DNA from: JABMRP01 sp964444795
Lineage (GTDB): Bacteria; Planctomycetota; Planctomycetia; Pirellulales; Thermoguttaceae
DNA length: 37,245 nucleotides
Reading direction: 5' to 3'
Assembly (NCBI GenBank): GCA_964444795.1
Contig: CAYUIQ010000064.1
Span: forward strand, 1 to 37,245
The notes below the pieces were generated by a model. That model worked only from the letters and a program-made list of their open reading frames with translations, was not told the origin of the DNA and did not search any database. This document shows, one piece after another, positions 23,685 to 31,329 of the stretch; position 1 is the first letter of the stretch; every line of letters starts with the position of its first letter. A program made the translations under genes and the position numbers.

Positions 23685-25100
23685 ATGCCGAAGAATAACC
23701 CCAATCGAACCGACCACATCGCCCAGCAGAATCTGGGCCGTATCCGCATGGTCGTTGTGGACGCCACACTGTTGCGGCGTCCCGAACCGAAGGAACGTGT
23801 GATGCGGTTGCTGCGCAACCATGAGCGTTGGCACCTCGATCCACCGTTGGTGGTGCTGGAGACGCACGACACCAGAGAAACGGCCGTCGCCGAAGAGTTC
23901 ACGCGTACAGCGAAAACTTACGCCACATTCAAGATCATCCAGGCCGATCGCCACCGCGATATTGGAGAGGCCCTGGACCTGTTCCGCGACGAAATCGCGC
24001 CACGGGACAACGCATTTGAAGCCAAGCGGCAGATTCTTTTTCTGACCCGACGTGGTGGAAAAGGTAAGCCGACTTTCGTCAACGCATTCACCGGAGGCGG
24101 CGGTACGACGTGTGGCGCGTGGACTCGTGTCGTTGATCGCAAACGCGACGGGAGTTGCACCCGAGGATTCCTAAAAGGCTCGGTTGCCCTCGGTTTCTGC
24201 CCCGTGGAATGCCGCATGTGCTACCTGAACGCCTACCAACAAGATTCCATGGACCTTGCCCTGAACCTCGAAGACCTGCAGGCGGAGCTGCTGCGGGACT
24301 GGCCGGGTTGGCCGTACCCGATCAACTTCGGTGAAACGGGCGGCTTGATTGAGTTCGATCGACTTTTCGTGGAGGAGCACGGCGAGGGATCGCTGGTACA
24401 GACGGTGATCGACGCTTGTGCCGAGGCCGACGTGATCCCCTTTTTCCTCTCGAAAATCGCCTTTCCCCGATACTTGCGGTTCCACGGCAGCGTCAAGGTG
24501 GGTGTCTCGGTTGTGCCCGAGAAGATCCGCCCGGAGATTGCTCCGTACGGCTCACCCACCGATACGTTGCTCGACAGTCTGGCGTGGGCCGTTGAATCGG
24601 GAGCTCAGCACCCGGTCGTTCGGTCGTTTGTCCTTTGGGAGCATCGCAACTTGTACCCGGCTTTGCTCGAAGCTTGTCGCGACCGGCTGGGAACCGGCGG
24701 CTGGCAGTTGACCGTGGACATCCCGCGATTCACACCTACTACGCTGTCGTTGATCGCGAAGCGGTATCCCAAGGCCGCCTCCATGCTTGCCACCGAACTC
24801 GATCCATCGGGCACTCGCACTGCATCGGAAATCGCGAGCGCTGCCCGTGGGGATAAGAAGGCGAGGCCACCGCTTGAGCGTCAAGAAGAGATCTATCGGC
24901 GTGTACGCTCGATGCTGGACGAGTTGGGTTGCCAGGACGTGATGATGTCGGCCTGCAAAGGCGCCCCCGACGAACTACTACCTTTGGTGCATGAGAAGGT
25001 GATCCAGATGATGCCTTGTGCCTGTTTTAGCCCCGGGGCCCGGGCGGGTAATACGGGGACCGCCGCAGCCCGCACCGTAGCAACGGAGGCACGACAATAA
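23685..25100 (+). CDS. radical SAM protein, spore photoproduct lyase-like
   Basis: 471 residues. The iron-sulfur motif is Cys172-x3-Cys176-x2-Cys179 in FCPVECRMCYLNAYQQ, the CxxxCxxC and CYL-x-Y pattern of the SPL/SplB family. NFGETGGLIEFDRL follows, where SPL proteins have the GTGE-x-SDSL block. The N-terminal ~115 residues have no clear relative. Extra cysteines lie at about 143 and 158 and in the C-terminus (MSACKG, MPCACF). SPL repairs UV thymine dimers, but in this operon, between ParB-like and primase genes, a DNA- or nucleotide-modifying role for the element is equally possible. It overlaps the primase by 1 nt (TAATG), implying coupled translation. No Shine-Dalgarno is seen. Confidence 0.75.
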   Translation: MPKNNPNRTDHIAQQNLGRIRMVVVDATLLRRPEPKERVMRLLRNHERWHLDPPLVVLETHDTRETAVAEEFTRTAKTYATFKIIQADRHRDIGEALDLFRDEIAPRDNAFEAKRQILFLTRRGGKGKPTFVNAFTGGGGTTCGAWTRVVDRKRDGSCTRGFLKGSVALGFCPVECRMCYLNAYQQDSMDLALNLEDLQAELLRDWPGWPYPINFGETGGLIEFDRLFVEEHGEGSLVQTVIDACAEADVIPFFLSKIAFPRYLRFHGSVKVGVSVVPEKIRPEIAPYGSPTDTLLDSLAWAVESGAQHPVVRSFVLWEHRNLYPALLEACRDRLGTGGWQLTVDIPRFTPTTLSLIAKRYPKAASMLATELDPSGTRTASEIASAARGDKKARPPLERQEEIYRRVRSMLDELGCQDVMMSACKGAPDELLPLVHEKVIQMMPCACFSPGARAGNTGTAAARTVATEARQ

Positions 25101-26260
25101 TGGCTTGGACATCCGATCTACCCAACGCCGACACCGGTCAGATCCGCACCTTCTGCCATTTGGTCGCGCAACCTGGTGCCATCATCGAAATGCGTGCCCT
25201 GGGGGCCCCGCGTTGCGGGACGGTCTCGGGCTATTTCGATGGCGAACATTCCGATGCGTTCATCGCGGCGTGCGTCGAGTACAGCGGGCAGGCCGAGGGC
25301 GTGTACGCGACGATCAACCCGGTCCACCCTGATCTCTTGGCCCGCGCGGCCAATCGCGTTAGACCGTGGGCGAAGCACACTACGTCCGATGCGGACATTC
25401 TACGCCGCCGCTGGTTACCATTGGATTTCGACCCGGTGCGGCCTGCAGGGATCTCGGCTACGGACGCAGAGCACGCAGCGGCCGTCGCACTCGCGTTGGA
25501 AGTTGACGCATGGCTGCGGTCGTTGGGCTTCCCCGACGATGCGATCGTGGTCGCTGATTCCGGAAACGGCGCACACCTACCTGTCTGCATCGATTTACCG
25601 AACGATGACGATGCAAAACAACTGGTGGCGCGCTGTATTGCCGCCGTAGCCCACCGGTTCTCAAACGACGTGGTGACGGTCGACACCACGACGAGCAACG
25701 CAGCCCGCATCTGGAAAGTCTACGGCACGGTGGCAGCCAAAGGCGACGCGACGGATCAGCGGCCGCACACCATGGCGCGCATACATATGGTCTCCGATCA
25801 TGTGGTGCCCGTCAGCCGCGAGTTGCTCGTGAAGTTGGCCCGGTTCGCGCCGCCGGCTGCGGTCACACAGCCACCTGGGGTGGCTCGTCGTTCGGGCAAT
25901 CATGGCGTCGATGCGTTGGATGTCGCTCAGTGGTTGGCCGAACACAACGTGCCGGTCGTGGATCGTAAGCCCTGGCAGGGTGGGGTCTTGTTCGTCATCA
26001 ATCCCTGTCCGTGGAACCCCGTCCACACAAACCGGTCAGCGTTTGTCATTCAGCACGCCACTGGCGCCATCAGCGCCGGCTGCCATCACGATGGGTGTCA
26101 AGGCAAGGGCTGGAAAGAGCTTCGCGACCTTTACGAGCCGGGCTGGCGTAACGGCCGCCCGCGAACGCCGCCTATCCCGGGAGGGGTATCTACTGCAATT
26201 CAACGTGAGTTTAGTTCTGTTATTGCGCGGAAGACCGCGCGAGGGAGGAAGAGGTCGTGA
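25100..26260 (+). CDS. AEP/PrimPol-type primase with C-terminal zinc-binding segment
   Basis: 386 residues. Archaeo-eukaryotic primase motifs are visible: hhhDhD as LPLDFD (Asp109, Asp111), SGNGAH at 154-159 (the sxH motif) and an Asp195 in VVTVDTTTSN. The following AARIWKVYGTVAAKG is characteristic of mobile-element primases. The C-terminus has a CHC2-like cysteine/histidine set (Cys303...His309, Cys328 and Cys333 in GCHHDGC). It probably primes element replication. It is coupled to the radical SAM gene by a 1-nt overlap and to the downstream ATPase by a 4-nt overlap. Confidence 0.78.
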   Translation: MAWTSDLPNADTGQIRTFCHLVAQPGAIIEMRALGAPRCGTVSGYFDGEHSDAFIAACVEYSGQAEGVYATINPVHPDLLARAANRVRPWAKHTTSDADILRRRWLPLDFDPVRPAGISATDAEHAAAVALALEVDAWLRSLGFPDDAIVVADSGNGAHLPVCIDLPNDDDAKQLVARCIAAVAHRFSNDVVTVDTTTSNAARIWKVYGTVAAKGDATDQRPHTMARIHMVSDHVVPVSRELLVKLARFAPPAAVTQPPGVARRSGNHGVDALDVAQWLAEHNVPVVDRKPWQGGVLFVINPCPWNPVHTNRSAFVIQHATGAISAGCHHDGCQGKGWKELRDLYEPGWRNGRPRTPPIPGGVSTAIQREFSSVIARKTARGRKRS

Positions 26261-27912
26261 GTACGGTTAACAGCAACAACGATAACCAAATCGAGTTAGA
26301 GGTTGGCCCGCGGGATAAACGGGACTGCCGGCTTGTGATAGCGATGGTCGGGGGCGAAGAACGTCACCGCGACCGGTTCTGTACAGATCGCGCGGATCCC
26401 CGCCGTAAGTTCTTGCGGGATCTCGCCGCGAAGATCGGTGAGGGTGCCGACGCGCTCGCGCATCTCGATAATACCATCGTCCAGCGCGCGGACACCGTCG
26501 ACGAAGTCGAGTCGCAGGCTCTCCGTGACGCGGCAGCATGCGTTGCGGACGAGACTGCGCCGAATCCGGCGGACGACACACCGCCCGAGGTACAGGAAGC
26601 GGCAATGCGGTATCTGCAGAACCCGCGACTCATGAAAGAACTTGAAAGGGACGCGCAGGGGCTGGGCGTCGTGGGCGAATGGCCCCTAGTTGCCATATTG
26701 TACTGCGTGGCGGTGAGCCGTAAACTCGCCCAACCATTGGGAGCGGTCGTACAGGCCGCCAGCAGCTCCGGAAAATCGTATGTCATGAACGCGGTCTTGA
26801 GCCTGACGCCGCCCGAGGACGTGATCAAAGCGACCGATTTAACCCCCCAGGCTTTGTTCTATTTCGAGCCCGGTCGGCTTGAGCACAAACTGGTGGCTGT
26901 GGCAGAGCGCCAGCACTTCGACTCGCGTGATGAAGCATCAGCGGGCAACGCTACGCTCGCGCTCCGGGAAATGTTGTCGGAAGGCGAGTTGGTGAAGATC
27001 GTGACGGTCAAAATGGAAGGCGGCATGCAAACGGCCGAAATCCGGCAGCAGGGCCCGATCGCGTTCGTTCAAACGACTACGCAGGAGCAGATCTTCGCGG
27101 AAGACGAAACGCGGCTGTTGCCGTTGGTCACCGACGAGTCGCCCCGGCAAACCGAACGAATTCTTCGCTACCACGCCCGCCGGGCTGCTGGCACTGGGGA
27201 GGATGCTGAAGAAGGTCAGCGGATACGGGCGAAGCATCAAGCCGCCCAGCGGCTGCTGCGGACACTGGATGTGCGTATCGGCTACGCGCAACATCTGACG
27301 ATACCCTCAACGAAGGTCTCGGCCCGGCGTGCATTCGGGCAGTTGCTAGGCGTGATTGCGGCTGTCGCGTTGCTCCGCCAATACCAAAAAGAGGAGCACG
27401 ACGGATGCATTGATGCGGATCTTGTTGATTACGAGATCGCCTACGGGCTGATGCTGCCCGTGCTGCGGCGTATGTTTGCACCGCTGAGTTCTCGTGCTCG
27501 GGATCTTTTCGACCGCATTCGCGACGGGCTTCGAGAGCGCGCCGCCCAACAGCGTAACCGCCCGAACCTAATGCTCGGGGGTGGTGCGTGTGGGGCGGAG
27601 ACTTTTGCGAGGAAGGACTGCCAACGTTGGTCGGGTGTCAGTCTGACCGAAGCCCGCAACCGGCTGCACGGGCTGGTTGAAGCCGGGCTCGTCCAGGTTA
27701 TCGCCGGCGAGCGCGGCGTCCCGTATCGCTACCGTCTGACGGCCGATGTTCCGCCGGACCAGATTTGTATCGAGGGCCTGATCACTCCCGACGAGTTGCG
27801 AACGCGGTTAGCCGCTGAGGCCGCGGAAAGTCTGCCCACGGGGTGCGACAGTCCGCCGCCGTTGGCTGCCCCGCAGGACCTCGTACCCTCCTCGGCGGAG
27901 GCAGCGACCTAA
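26257..27912 (+). CDS. AAA+-like ATPase/helicase partner of the primase
   Basis: 551 residues, GTG start at 26257 overlapping the primase stop by 4 nt, with a strong GAGGGAGGAAGAGG region upstream. A Walker A-like segment QAASSSGKSY sits at about 166-175. KLVAVAERQ (about 211-219) can be Walker B, IAFVQTTTQ (268-276) resembles sensor 1 and ETRLLPLVTDES (284-295) an arginine-finger region. The C-terminal ~130 residues contain a winged-helix-like unit (VSLTEARNRLHGLVEAGLVQVI). The pairing primase-ATPase is the standard replication module of integrative elements and satellites. The exact helicase family is not certain. Confidence 0.72.
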   Translation: MSTVNSNNDNQIELEVGPRDKRDCRLVIAMVGGEERHRDRFCTDRADPRRKFLRDLAAKIGEGADALAHLDNTIVQRADTVDEVESQALRDAAACVADETAPNPADDTPPEVQEAAMRYLQNPRLMKELERDAQGLGVVGEWPLVAILYCVAVSRKLAQPLGAVVQAASSSGKSYVMNAVLSLTPPEDVIKATDLTPQALFYFEPGRLEHKLVAVAERQHFDSRDEASAGNATLALREMLSEGELVKIVTVKMEGGMQTAEIRQQGPIAFVQTTTQEQIFAEDETRLLPLVTDESPRQTERILRYHARRAAGTGEDAEEGQRIRAKHQAAQRLLRTLDVRIGYAQHLTIPSTKVSARRAFGQLLGVIAAVALLRQYQKEEHDGCIDADLVDYEIAYGLMLPVLRRMFAPLSSRARDLFDRIRDGLRERAAQQRNRPNLMLGGGACGAETFARKDCQRWSGVSLTEARNRLHGLVEAGLVQVIAGERGVPYRYRLTADVPPDQICIEGLITPDELRTRLAAEAAESLPTGCDSPPPLAAPQDLVPSSAEAAT

Positions 27913-27950
27913 CTCGCGGCGCGACATCAACGAGTCGCCACGCTGCGACA

Positions 27951-27988
27951 GCAGGGCCTCGAGCTGGACTCGGGGCCCTGCCTTTTTT
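27951..27988 (+). terminator. intrinsic terminator of the replication operon
   Basis: GCAGGGCCTCGAG (27951-27963) pairs with CTCGGGGCCCTGC (27969-27981) with one G-T wobble around a 5-nt loop, followed by TTTTTT (27983-27988). It lies 39 bp after the ATPase stop: a very strong Rho-independent terminator. Confidence 0.92.
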
Positions 27989-28017
27989 GGGGTTTACCGC
28001 GATCAGTTGAACCCCAC

Positions 28018-28046
28018 GGCGGGCTTGCGGGCGATGGCAGCCCGCC
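28018..28046. repeat. 8-bp inverted repeat
   Basis: GGCGGGCT (28018-28025) and AGCCCGCC (28039-28046) flank a 13-nt G-rich loop, just before the alternating-site array. No T-run follows. Confidence 0.6.
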
Positions 28047-28076
28047 CTCTCTGGTATGCTCTCTCCGGCGGCTCAG

Positions 28077-28241
28077 GTGCTAACTAACGTTAAGTCGTGT
28101 GTTAGTGGGCACTTACGTTAGCACTGCGGCATGTGCTAACTGGTGCCACCTGCCAGCCTAAATAGAGGTTAGCACTACGTGGCAGTCGCCGAGGTGCTAA
28201 CGCAACTCGCTGCCACGTCAGTATTTACGGTTGGTTAGCAC
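28077..28241. repeat. six alternating GTGCTAAC/GTTAGCAC sites, candidate origin or iteron array
   Basis: GTGCTAAC on plus at 28077-28084, 28133-28140 and 28194-28201; on minus (GTTAGCAC) at 28117-28124, 28168-28175 and 28234-28241. Orientation strictly alternates, with centre spacings of 40, 16, 35, 26 and 40 bp. A second inverted pair is interleaved: ACGTGGCA (28177-28184) and TGCCACGT (28211-28218). TAACGTTA (28085-28092) is a further palindrome. The array lies directly after the terminator of the primase/ATPase operon, where an element's replication origin or initiator-binding region would be expected. Binding protein unknown; ParB-like, HTH or integrase are candidates. Confidence 0.85.
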
Positions 28242-28916
28242 TTTTTACGCCGAGACAAGCCAGCTAGTCGCGGGGGCGCGCGGTCAGCCTCCCCTTCCAG
28301 CCGGGCCCGCGAGCGATAGGGGCACGCGGCTGCGCGCCTTTGTCGTCTCGTCTGCGCACAAACGACTCCGTTCACGGTTCGACATAGTGCGCCCAGTAGA
28401 GGGGGGAGCCGGGAGCGGGCAACGCCTGACGTAGGCACATCGTAGTGCCGACGCCACACCGTTAATGGCTGGGTGGGCCCGGCTTCTCGGCCATCTATCG
28501 TGTTGAGGACACGACTTGGACCGCAGGTTCAACCGCTGCTCAAGTCTCGACTTCAGGCCCTATGATGCCCAACAAGGTTGACGGTGCCCCGGCCAGCGGT
28601 GTAGCCCGAACGCCCGCCGTACCACGGCGCAACCCGTCGAATGAGCATGTTAATCCGGCGGGGGTTAGCGCCTCGCCGACACGCCACGCGGCTGCTACGC
28701 TACTTGTTCCTCTGCCCGCTGTCATCGATGTCAAATCCAGTCGCAATCAACCGAGGTGCCGCATACCCGTCGCAACTGCGTCATTCTACCCCCGTATCAG
28801 ACCGTCAGCCGGGACTCCGATACCCGCCAATGACAAAAACCGGGGCTTCAGGGCCTGAACTCGAACGCCGTGTTCTGCGAGGGTATGCTCCGGCGGCGGG
28901 GATGGGGTTCGGGCCA
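28242..28916. other. gene-poor stretch after the array
   Basis: 675 bp. Several overlapping frames of 60-100 codons on both strands have shadow-like composition and no ribosome sites. One notable stem-loop: GACTTG (28513-28518) and GCAG (28523-28526) pair with CTGC (28536-28539) and CAAGTC (28541-28546) around a loop containing GTTCAAC. It has the look of an isolated T-arm-like hairpin but no tRNA surrounds it. Confidence 0.4.
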
Positions 28917-29552
28917 TCACGCGACAGCAGCGACATCGCATGCCGCGTCTCCCGCGAACTCTTCCCACGACGCCTCCAACTCACGTCGAAGGCGGGATAT
29001 CCTACTCGGCGACACCCGGAACTTGCGAGCCACGGCACCGGTCGATTCACCCGTGGCAAGCGTTTCGGCGATGCGTCTACCCTGGCATGACAAAGTGCGG
29101 AGCCAAGCAACAAAGTCGATCCGCGTGGCGGCGATGTCAGCAGGGCCGGCGGTCTTGTCTTCAACGAGAATTTCCCGCCAAGCACCATCGTCGCGATCGT
29201 ACCTGTCGAGGCGGTCGACCGTGATGCCGTTGCTGAGTTGGCAGTGCAGGCTCGATATGTCTCTCACATTTTGCGGCGTCGCGGCCTTCCTCCCGACCCG
29301 CACGCGTCGAACGCTATACGCGGCAAGCACACTAGGATACGCTAAGCTTTCCTTTCCACGCTCCACCAGACCGACATACATGCAAAACGCCGTGGCGATC
29401 ACCTCGGCGACGGCCTCTTCCTTCGCCTCCCGGTCGAGGTCGCTGAAGGTTTGCCGAGCCACTCGGGTAACTTTGGGCAGCATCGCTGTAACAAACCGCC
29501 GCTGGTGCTCGGCGGTGAGCTTGGGACGGAGTTTCTTCGGACTAGCGATCAT
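28917..29552 (-). CDS. sigma-factor-like HTH protein of the element
   Basis: 211 residues. The N-terminal ~110 residues are helical and resemble a degenerate sigma region 2 (RRFVTAMLPKVTRVARQTFSDLDREAKEEAVAEVIATAFCMYVGL). The C-terminal ~65 residues are an HTH like sigma region 4 (QGRRIAETLATGESTGAVARKFRVSPSRISRLRRELEASWEEFAGD). Such proteins recur in accessory regions of planctomycete genomes; whether they act as sigma factors or plain DNA-binding proteins is not known to me. The start at 29552 has GGAGG 5 nt upstream. It is isolated, with hairpins just upstream of its promoter side. Confidence 0.65.
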   Translation of the reverse strand: MIASPKKLRPKLTAEHQRRFVTAMLPKVTRVARQTFSDLDREAKEEAVAEVIATAFCMYVGLVERGKESLAYPSVLAAYSVRRVRVGRKAATPQNVRDISSLHCQLSNGITVDRLDRYDRDDGAWREILVEDKTAGPADIAATRIDFVAWLRTLSCQGRRIAETLATGESTGAVARKFRVSPSRISRLRRELEASWEEFAGDAACDVAAVA

Positions 29553-29594
29553 GGCGACCTCCTGATGGCTAAGGCCGCCCCTAGCCGAGACGGC

Positions 29595-29630
29595 CACGTT
29601 GGAAAACGTGAACCGCCTCGAAAGCGAGGC
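29595..29630. promoter_or_regulatory. two tandem hairpins upstream of the sigma-like gene
   Basis: CACGTT-GGAA-AACGTG (29595-29610) and GCCTCG-AAAG-CGAGGC (29615-29630) are two perfect 6-bp stem-loops 4 nt apart. They lie 43-78 bp upstream of the leftward sigma-like gene, so they would be in its leader or promoter. Confidence 0.5.
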
Positions 29631-29725
29631 TACGAAGAAGAGGGGCCCCGGTTCGACCGCGATGTGGCGGACGGCTGGGGCTAGAGTTTCTTGAAGATTG
29701 TTCTGGAGAAGCGAACTTCGGGCAG

Positions 29726-29890
29726 ATGCCGGTGAAGTTCGGCGGATTTCGAGTCACGCGTGACTCGAGATCTGTGATCAAAGTCGGGCGTGGCGTCGTG
29801 CTCATTCAAGCCATGGACATCATGGCCACCGCCGACGTAAAGCGTCCCCGCGGATTGAAATGCCCTACCAAATCGCTAATCGCCGAATAG
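29726..29890 (+). CDS. possible small protein (54 aa)
   Basis: ATG at 29726 to TAG at 29888-29890: MPVKFGGFRVTRDSRSVIKV...KCPTKSLIAE, 54 residues, basic. GGAGAAG is present but about 14 nt upstream, which is too far. The 20-bp palindrome 29749-29768 lies inside it and encodes FRVTRDSR. Could be real or a chance frame; no family is recognised. Confidence 0.25.
   Translation: MPVKFGGFRVTRDSRSVIKVGRGVVLIQAMDIMATADVKRPRGLKCPTKSLIAE
29749..29768. repeat. perfect 20-bp palindrome
   Basis: TCGAGTCACGCGTGACTCGA reads the same on both strands. With no loop it suits a protein dimer site (operator or recombination core) better than an RNA hairpin. Confidence 0.85.
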
Positions 29891-30316
29891 CGTCGCCAGC
29901 GCGCGCTGCTGCGTTGCAGCGACCGGGGGTATCAGAATTCCAGTCGACCCCCAAACGCGCCTTAGCGCGCGCCTGAGGGCCCTTCTTGGAGCCTTGCCGT
30001 AGCCGGGCCGTTGGGCTGCCGGTCGATACCGTGGGTGCCGGGCGAGCGTTGCCGCGGGGTGGGCGTTGCCGGGGACCGGCCGAGGACGACTCCGGGCGTC
30101 TTGGGAGAATGCCCGGAAAGTGCGGGTTTTTGACCCTACTGGAGGCCTTAGCGACGTGTTTCGACCGCGAGCGACCTCGAATTTCCGAGTCAGGCCACGT
30201 AGCGAACTTGATCCACAAGGCTGCTTCGTAGAGCATCGCGGTCGGCTACCTTACACTTCGATGCAGCGGTCTTTCAATTCACGAGACGGCTGTGAACCAG
30301 CCATTTCGGACGCGCA
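29891..30316. other. gene-poor right flank of the element
   Basis: 426 bp with overlapping frames on both strands. The largest is a minus-strand frame (29865-30236) whose C-terminal half (ARLRQGSKKGPQARAKARLG) might be a gene remnant, but no family is recognised. No copy of the tRNA-Val 3' end is present that could mark the right end of the tRNA-Val element. Confidence 0.4.
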
Positions 30317-30371
30317 GCATCATAATCCGCGTGTCCGGGGTTCGAATCCCTGCGCCGCTACTTGATGTAAA
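30317..30371 (+). repeat. tRNA 3'-half remnant (CAT anticodon), att-like direct repeat copy 1
   Basis: Begins in the anticodon loop (ATCATAA), then the 3' anticodon strand TCCGC, variable loop, T arm CGGGG-TTCGAAT-CCCTG, acceptor 3' strand CGCCGCT and discriminator A at 30360, plus 11 flanking bases. The 5' half is absent: no D arm precedes it and position 31 would mispair with 39. CAT suggests tRNA-Met or tRNA-Ile2. This is what integration into a tRNA gene leaves at the far end of an element. An identical 55-bp copy is at 37191-37245. Confidence 0.85.
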
Positions 30372-30393
30372 CTGCTGTGGTGCAATCACTTAG

Positions 30394-30428
30394 CGCCGCA
30401 AGCTCCGAGCCACTCGGGGCTTGCGGCG
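30394..30428 (+). terminator. terminator-like hairpin after the tRNA remnant
   Basis: CGCCGCAAGCTCCGAG (30394-30409) pairs with CTCGGGGCTTGCGGCG (30413-30428) around CCA, one wobble/mismatch, followed by TCTTCT. It lies 33 bp after the tRNA remnant's 3' end, consistent with a former tRNA terminator. The T-run is weak. Confidence 0.7.
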
Positions 30429-30588
30429 TCTTCTATTGGCCACCTGTTGGCGTGGTTTTCGCGGCAGATCGATGCGGATCGCGGCGAGTTTGAGGTCATC
30501 TGGGTGGTCAACAAGCGGAATGTGGTCAATGGGGTGGGCGCGGTATCGCTCAACATACACCAACATCCCTCTGCGACCGCCGGGCGAA

Positions 30589-30617
30589 TTGTGAATCTCT
30601 GGTCATGGGTGTATGAT
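30589..30617 (+). promoter_or_regulatory. probable sigma-70 promoter of the ECF sigma gene
   Basis: TTGTGA (30589-30594), 17-bp spacer, TATGAT (30612-30617): four and five of six consensus matches. Transcription from about 30624 would give a leader of about 30 nt before the sigma gene, with GCAGGGA as ribosome site. Confidence 0.55.
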
Positions 30618-30652
30618 GGCTCCATCACGCCCCTCAAAAGCAGGGACATGCC

Positions 30653-31210
30653 ATGGCCGATGTCACCCGAATTCTGTCCGCCATTGAGGAAGGCGATCCC
30701 TCAGCCGCCAAGCAGCTTTTGCCGCTGATCTATGATGAACTACGGAAGCTGGCGGCGGCCAAAATGGCCCAAGAGAAGCCGGGCCAGACGCTTCAGGCCA
30801 CGGCACTCGTTCACGAGGCGTACATGCGGCTGGTGGATGTGGACAAAGCTCAGCATTGGGATTCGCGGGGCCACTTCTTCGCCGCTGCTGCCGAGTCGAT
30901 GAGGCGGATTTTGGTGGACGAAGCTCGCCGAAAGGCCAGTTCCAAGCGCGGTGGCGGCTTGGAAAGAACCGTTCTCGATGAGGCAAAGGTCGCCGCCCCG
31001 GGCAATGCTGATGAGTTGGTAGCCTTGGATGAGGCGTTGGCACAATTGGCTAAGGTGGACGACGTCGCCGCCGAATTGGTCAAACTCCGGTTCTTCGCAG
31101 GACTGACAACAGACCAAGCTGCGAAAGCCCTCGGAATGTCGCCCCGATCCGCTTATTACGCTTGGACTTACGCACGGTCGTGGTTGCATGGACGGTTACG
31201 AGACGACTGA
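30653..31210 (+). CDS. ECF-type RNA polymerase sigma factor (planctomycete kinase-linked type)
   Basis: 185 residues, MADVTRILSAIEEGDPSAAKQLLPLIYDELRKLAA..., matching the ECF-like sigma-70 group often found beside Ser/Thr kinases in Planctomycetes. Region 2 spans about 15-95 (LLPLIYDELRKLAAAKM...LVHEAYMRLVD...FFAAAAESMRRILVDEARRK) and region 4 about 125-180 (LVKLRFFAGLTTDQAAKALGMSPRSAYYAWTYARSWLHGRL). No anti-sigma gene is seen; the downstream kinase (119 bp) probably controls it by phosphorylation. Start ATG at 30653 has GCAGGGA 6 nt upstream. Confidence 0.88.
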   Translation: MADVTRILSAIEEGDPSAAKQLLPLIYDELRKLAAAKMAQEKPGQTLQATALVHEAYMRLVDVDKAQHWDSRGHFFAAAAESMRRILVDEARRKASSKRGGGLERTVLDEAKVAAPGNADELVALDEALAQLAKVDDVAAELVKLRFFAGLTTDQAAKALGMSPRSAYYAWTYARSWLHGRLRDD

Positions 31211-31329
31211 TTGACCACGATAGCCGCTTGCCGTATTGAGATTATCCCAAGAATTCCTTGCAGTCTCCACTGTCAGATTACGCATTGTTATTGACGGCCG
31301 ATGATGCCCAAATCCATAAGGTCGAACCA

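Noticed and set aside
26866..26874. TTCGAGCCC as the missing right att copy of tRNA-Val
   Set aside because: Only nine bases match and it is inside the ATPase coding sequence.
28077..28241. CRISPR array
   Set aside because: Repeats are only 8 bp, alternate in orientation and have irregular spacing; no cas gene is present.
28562..28858. 98-codon rightward ORF
   Set aside because: Composition is Pro/Ala/Arg/Ser-rich, there is no ribosome site or recognisable motif, and overlapping frames on both strands look equally open.
29865..30236. 123-codon leftward ORF at the right side of the element
   Set aside because: Arg/Pro/Ser-rich with competing frames on the other strand; possibly a remnant but not supportable as a gene.
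30263..30360. A complete long tRNA ending at 30360
   Set aside because: AGCGGTC at 30263 can pair with the acceptor 3' strand, but no D arm, no proper anticodon arm and a 98-nt length result; only the 3' half is tRNA-like.
30447..30728. 93-codon ORF overlapping the ECF sigma gene start
   Set aside because: It runs through the probable promoter and into the sigma gene in another frame; no ribosome site.
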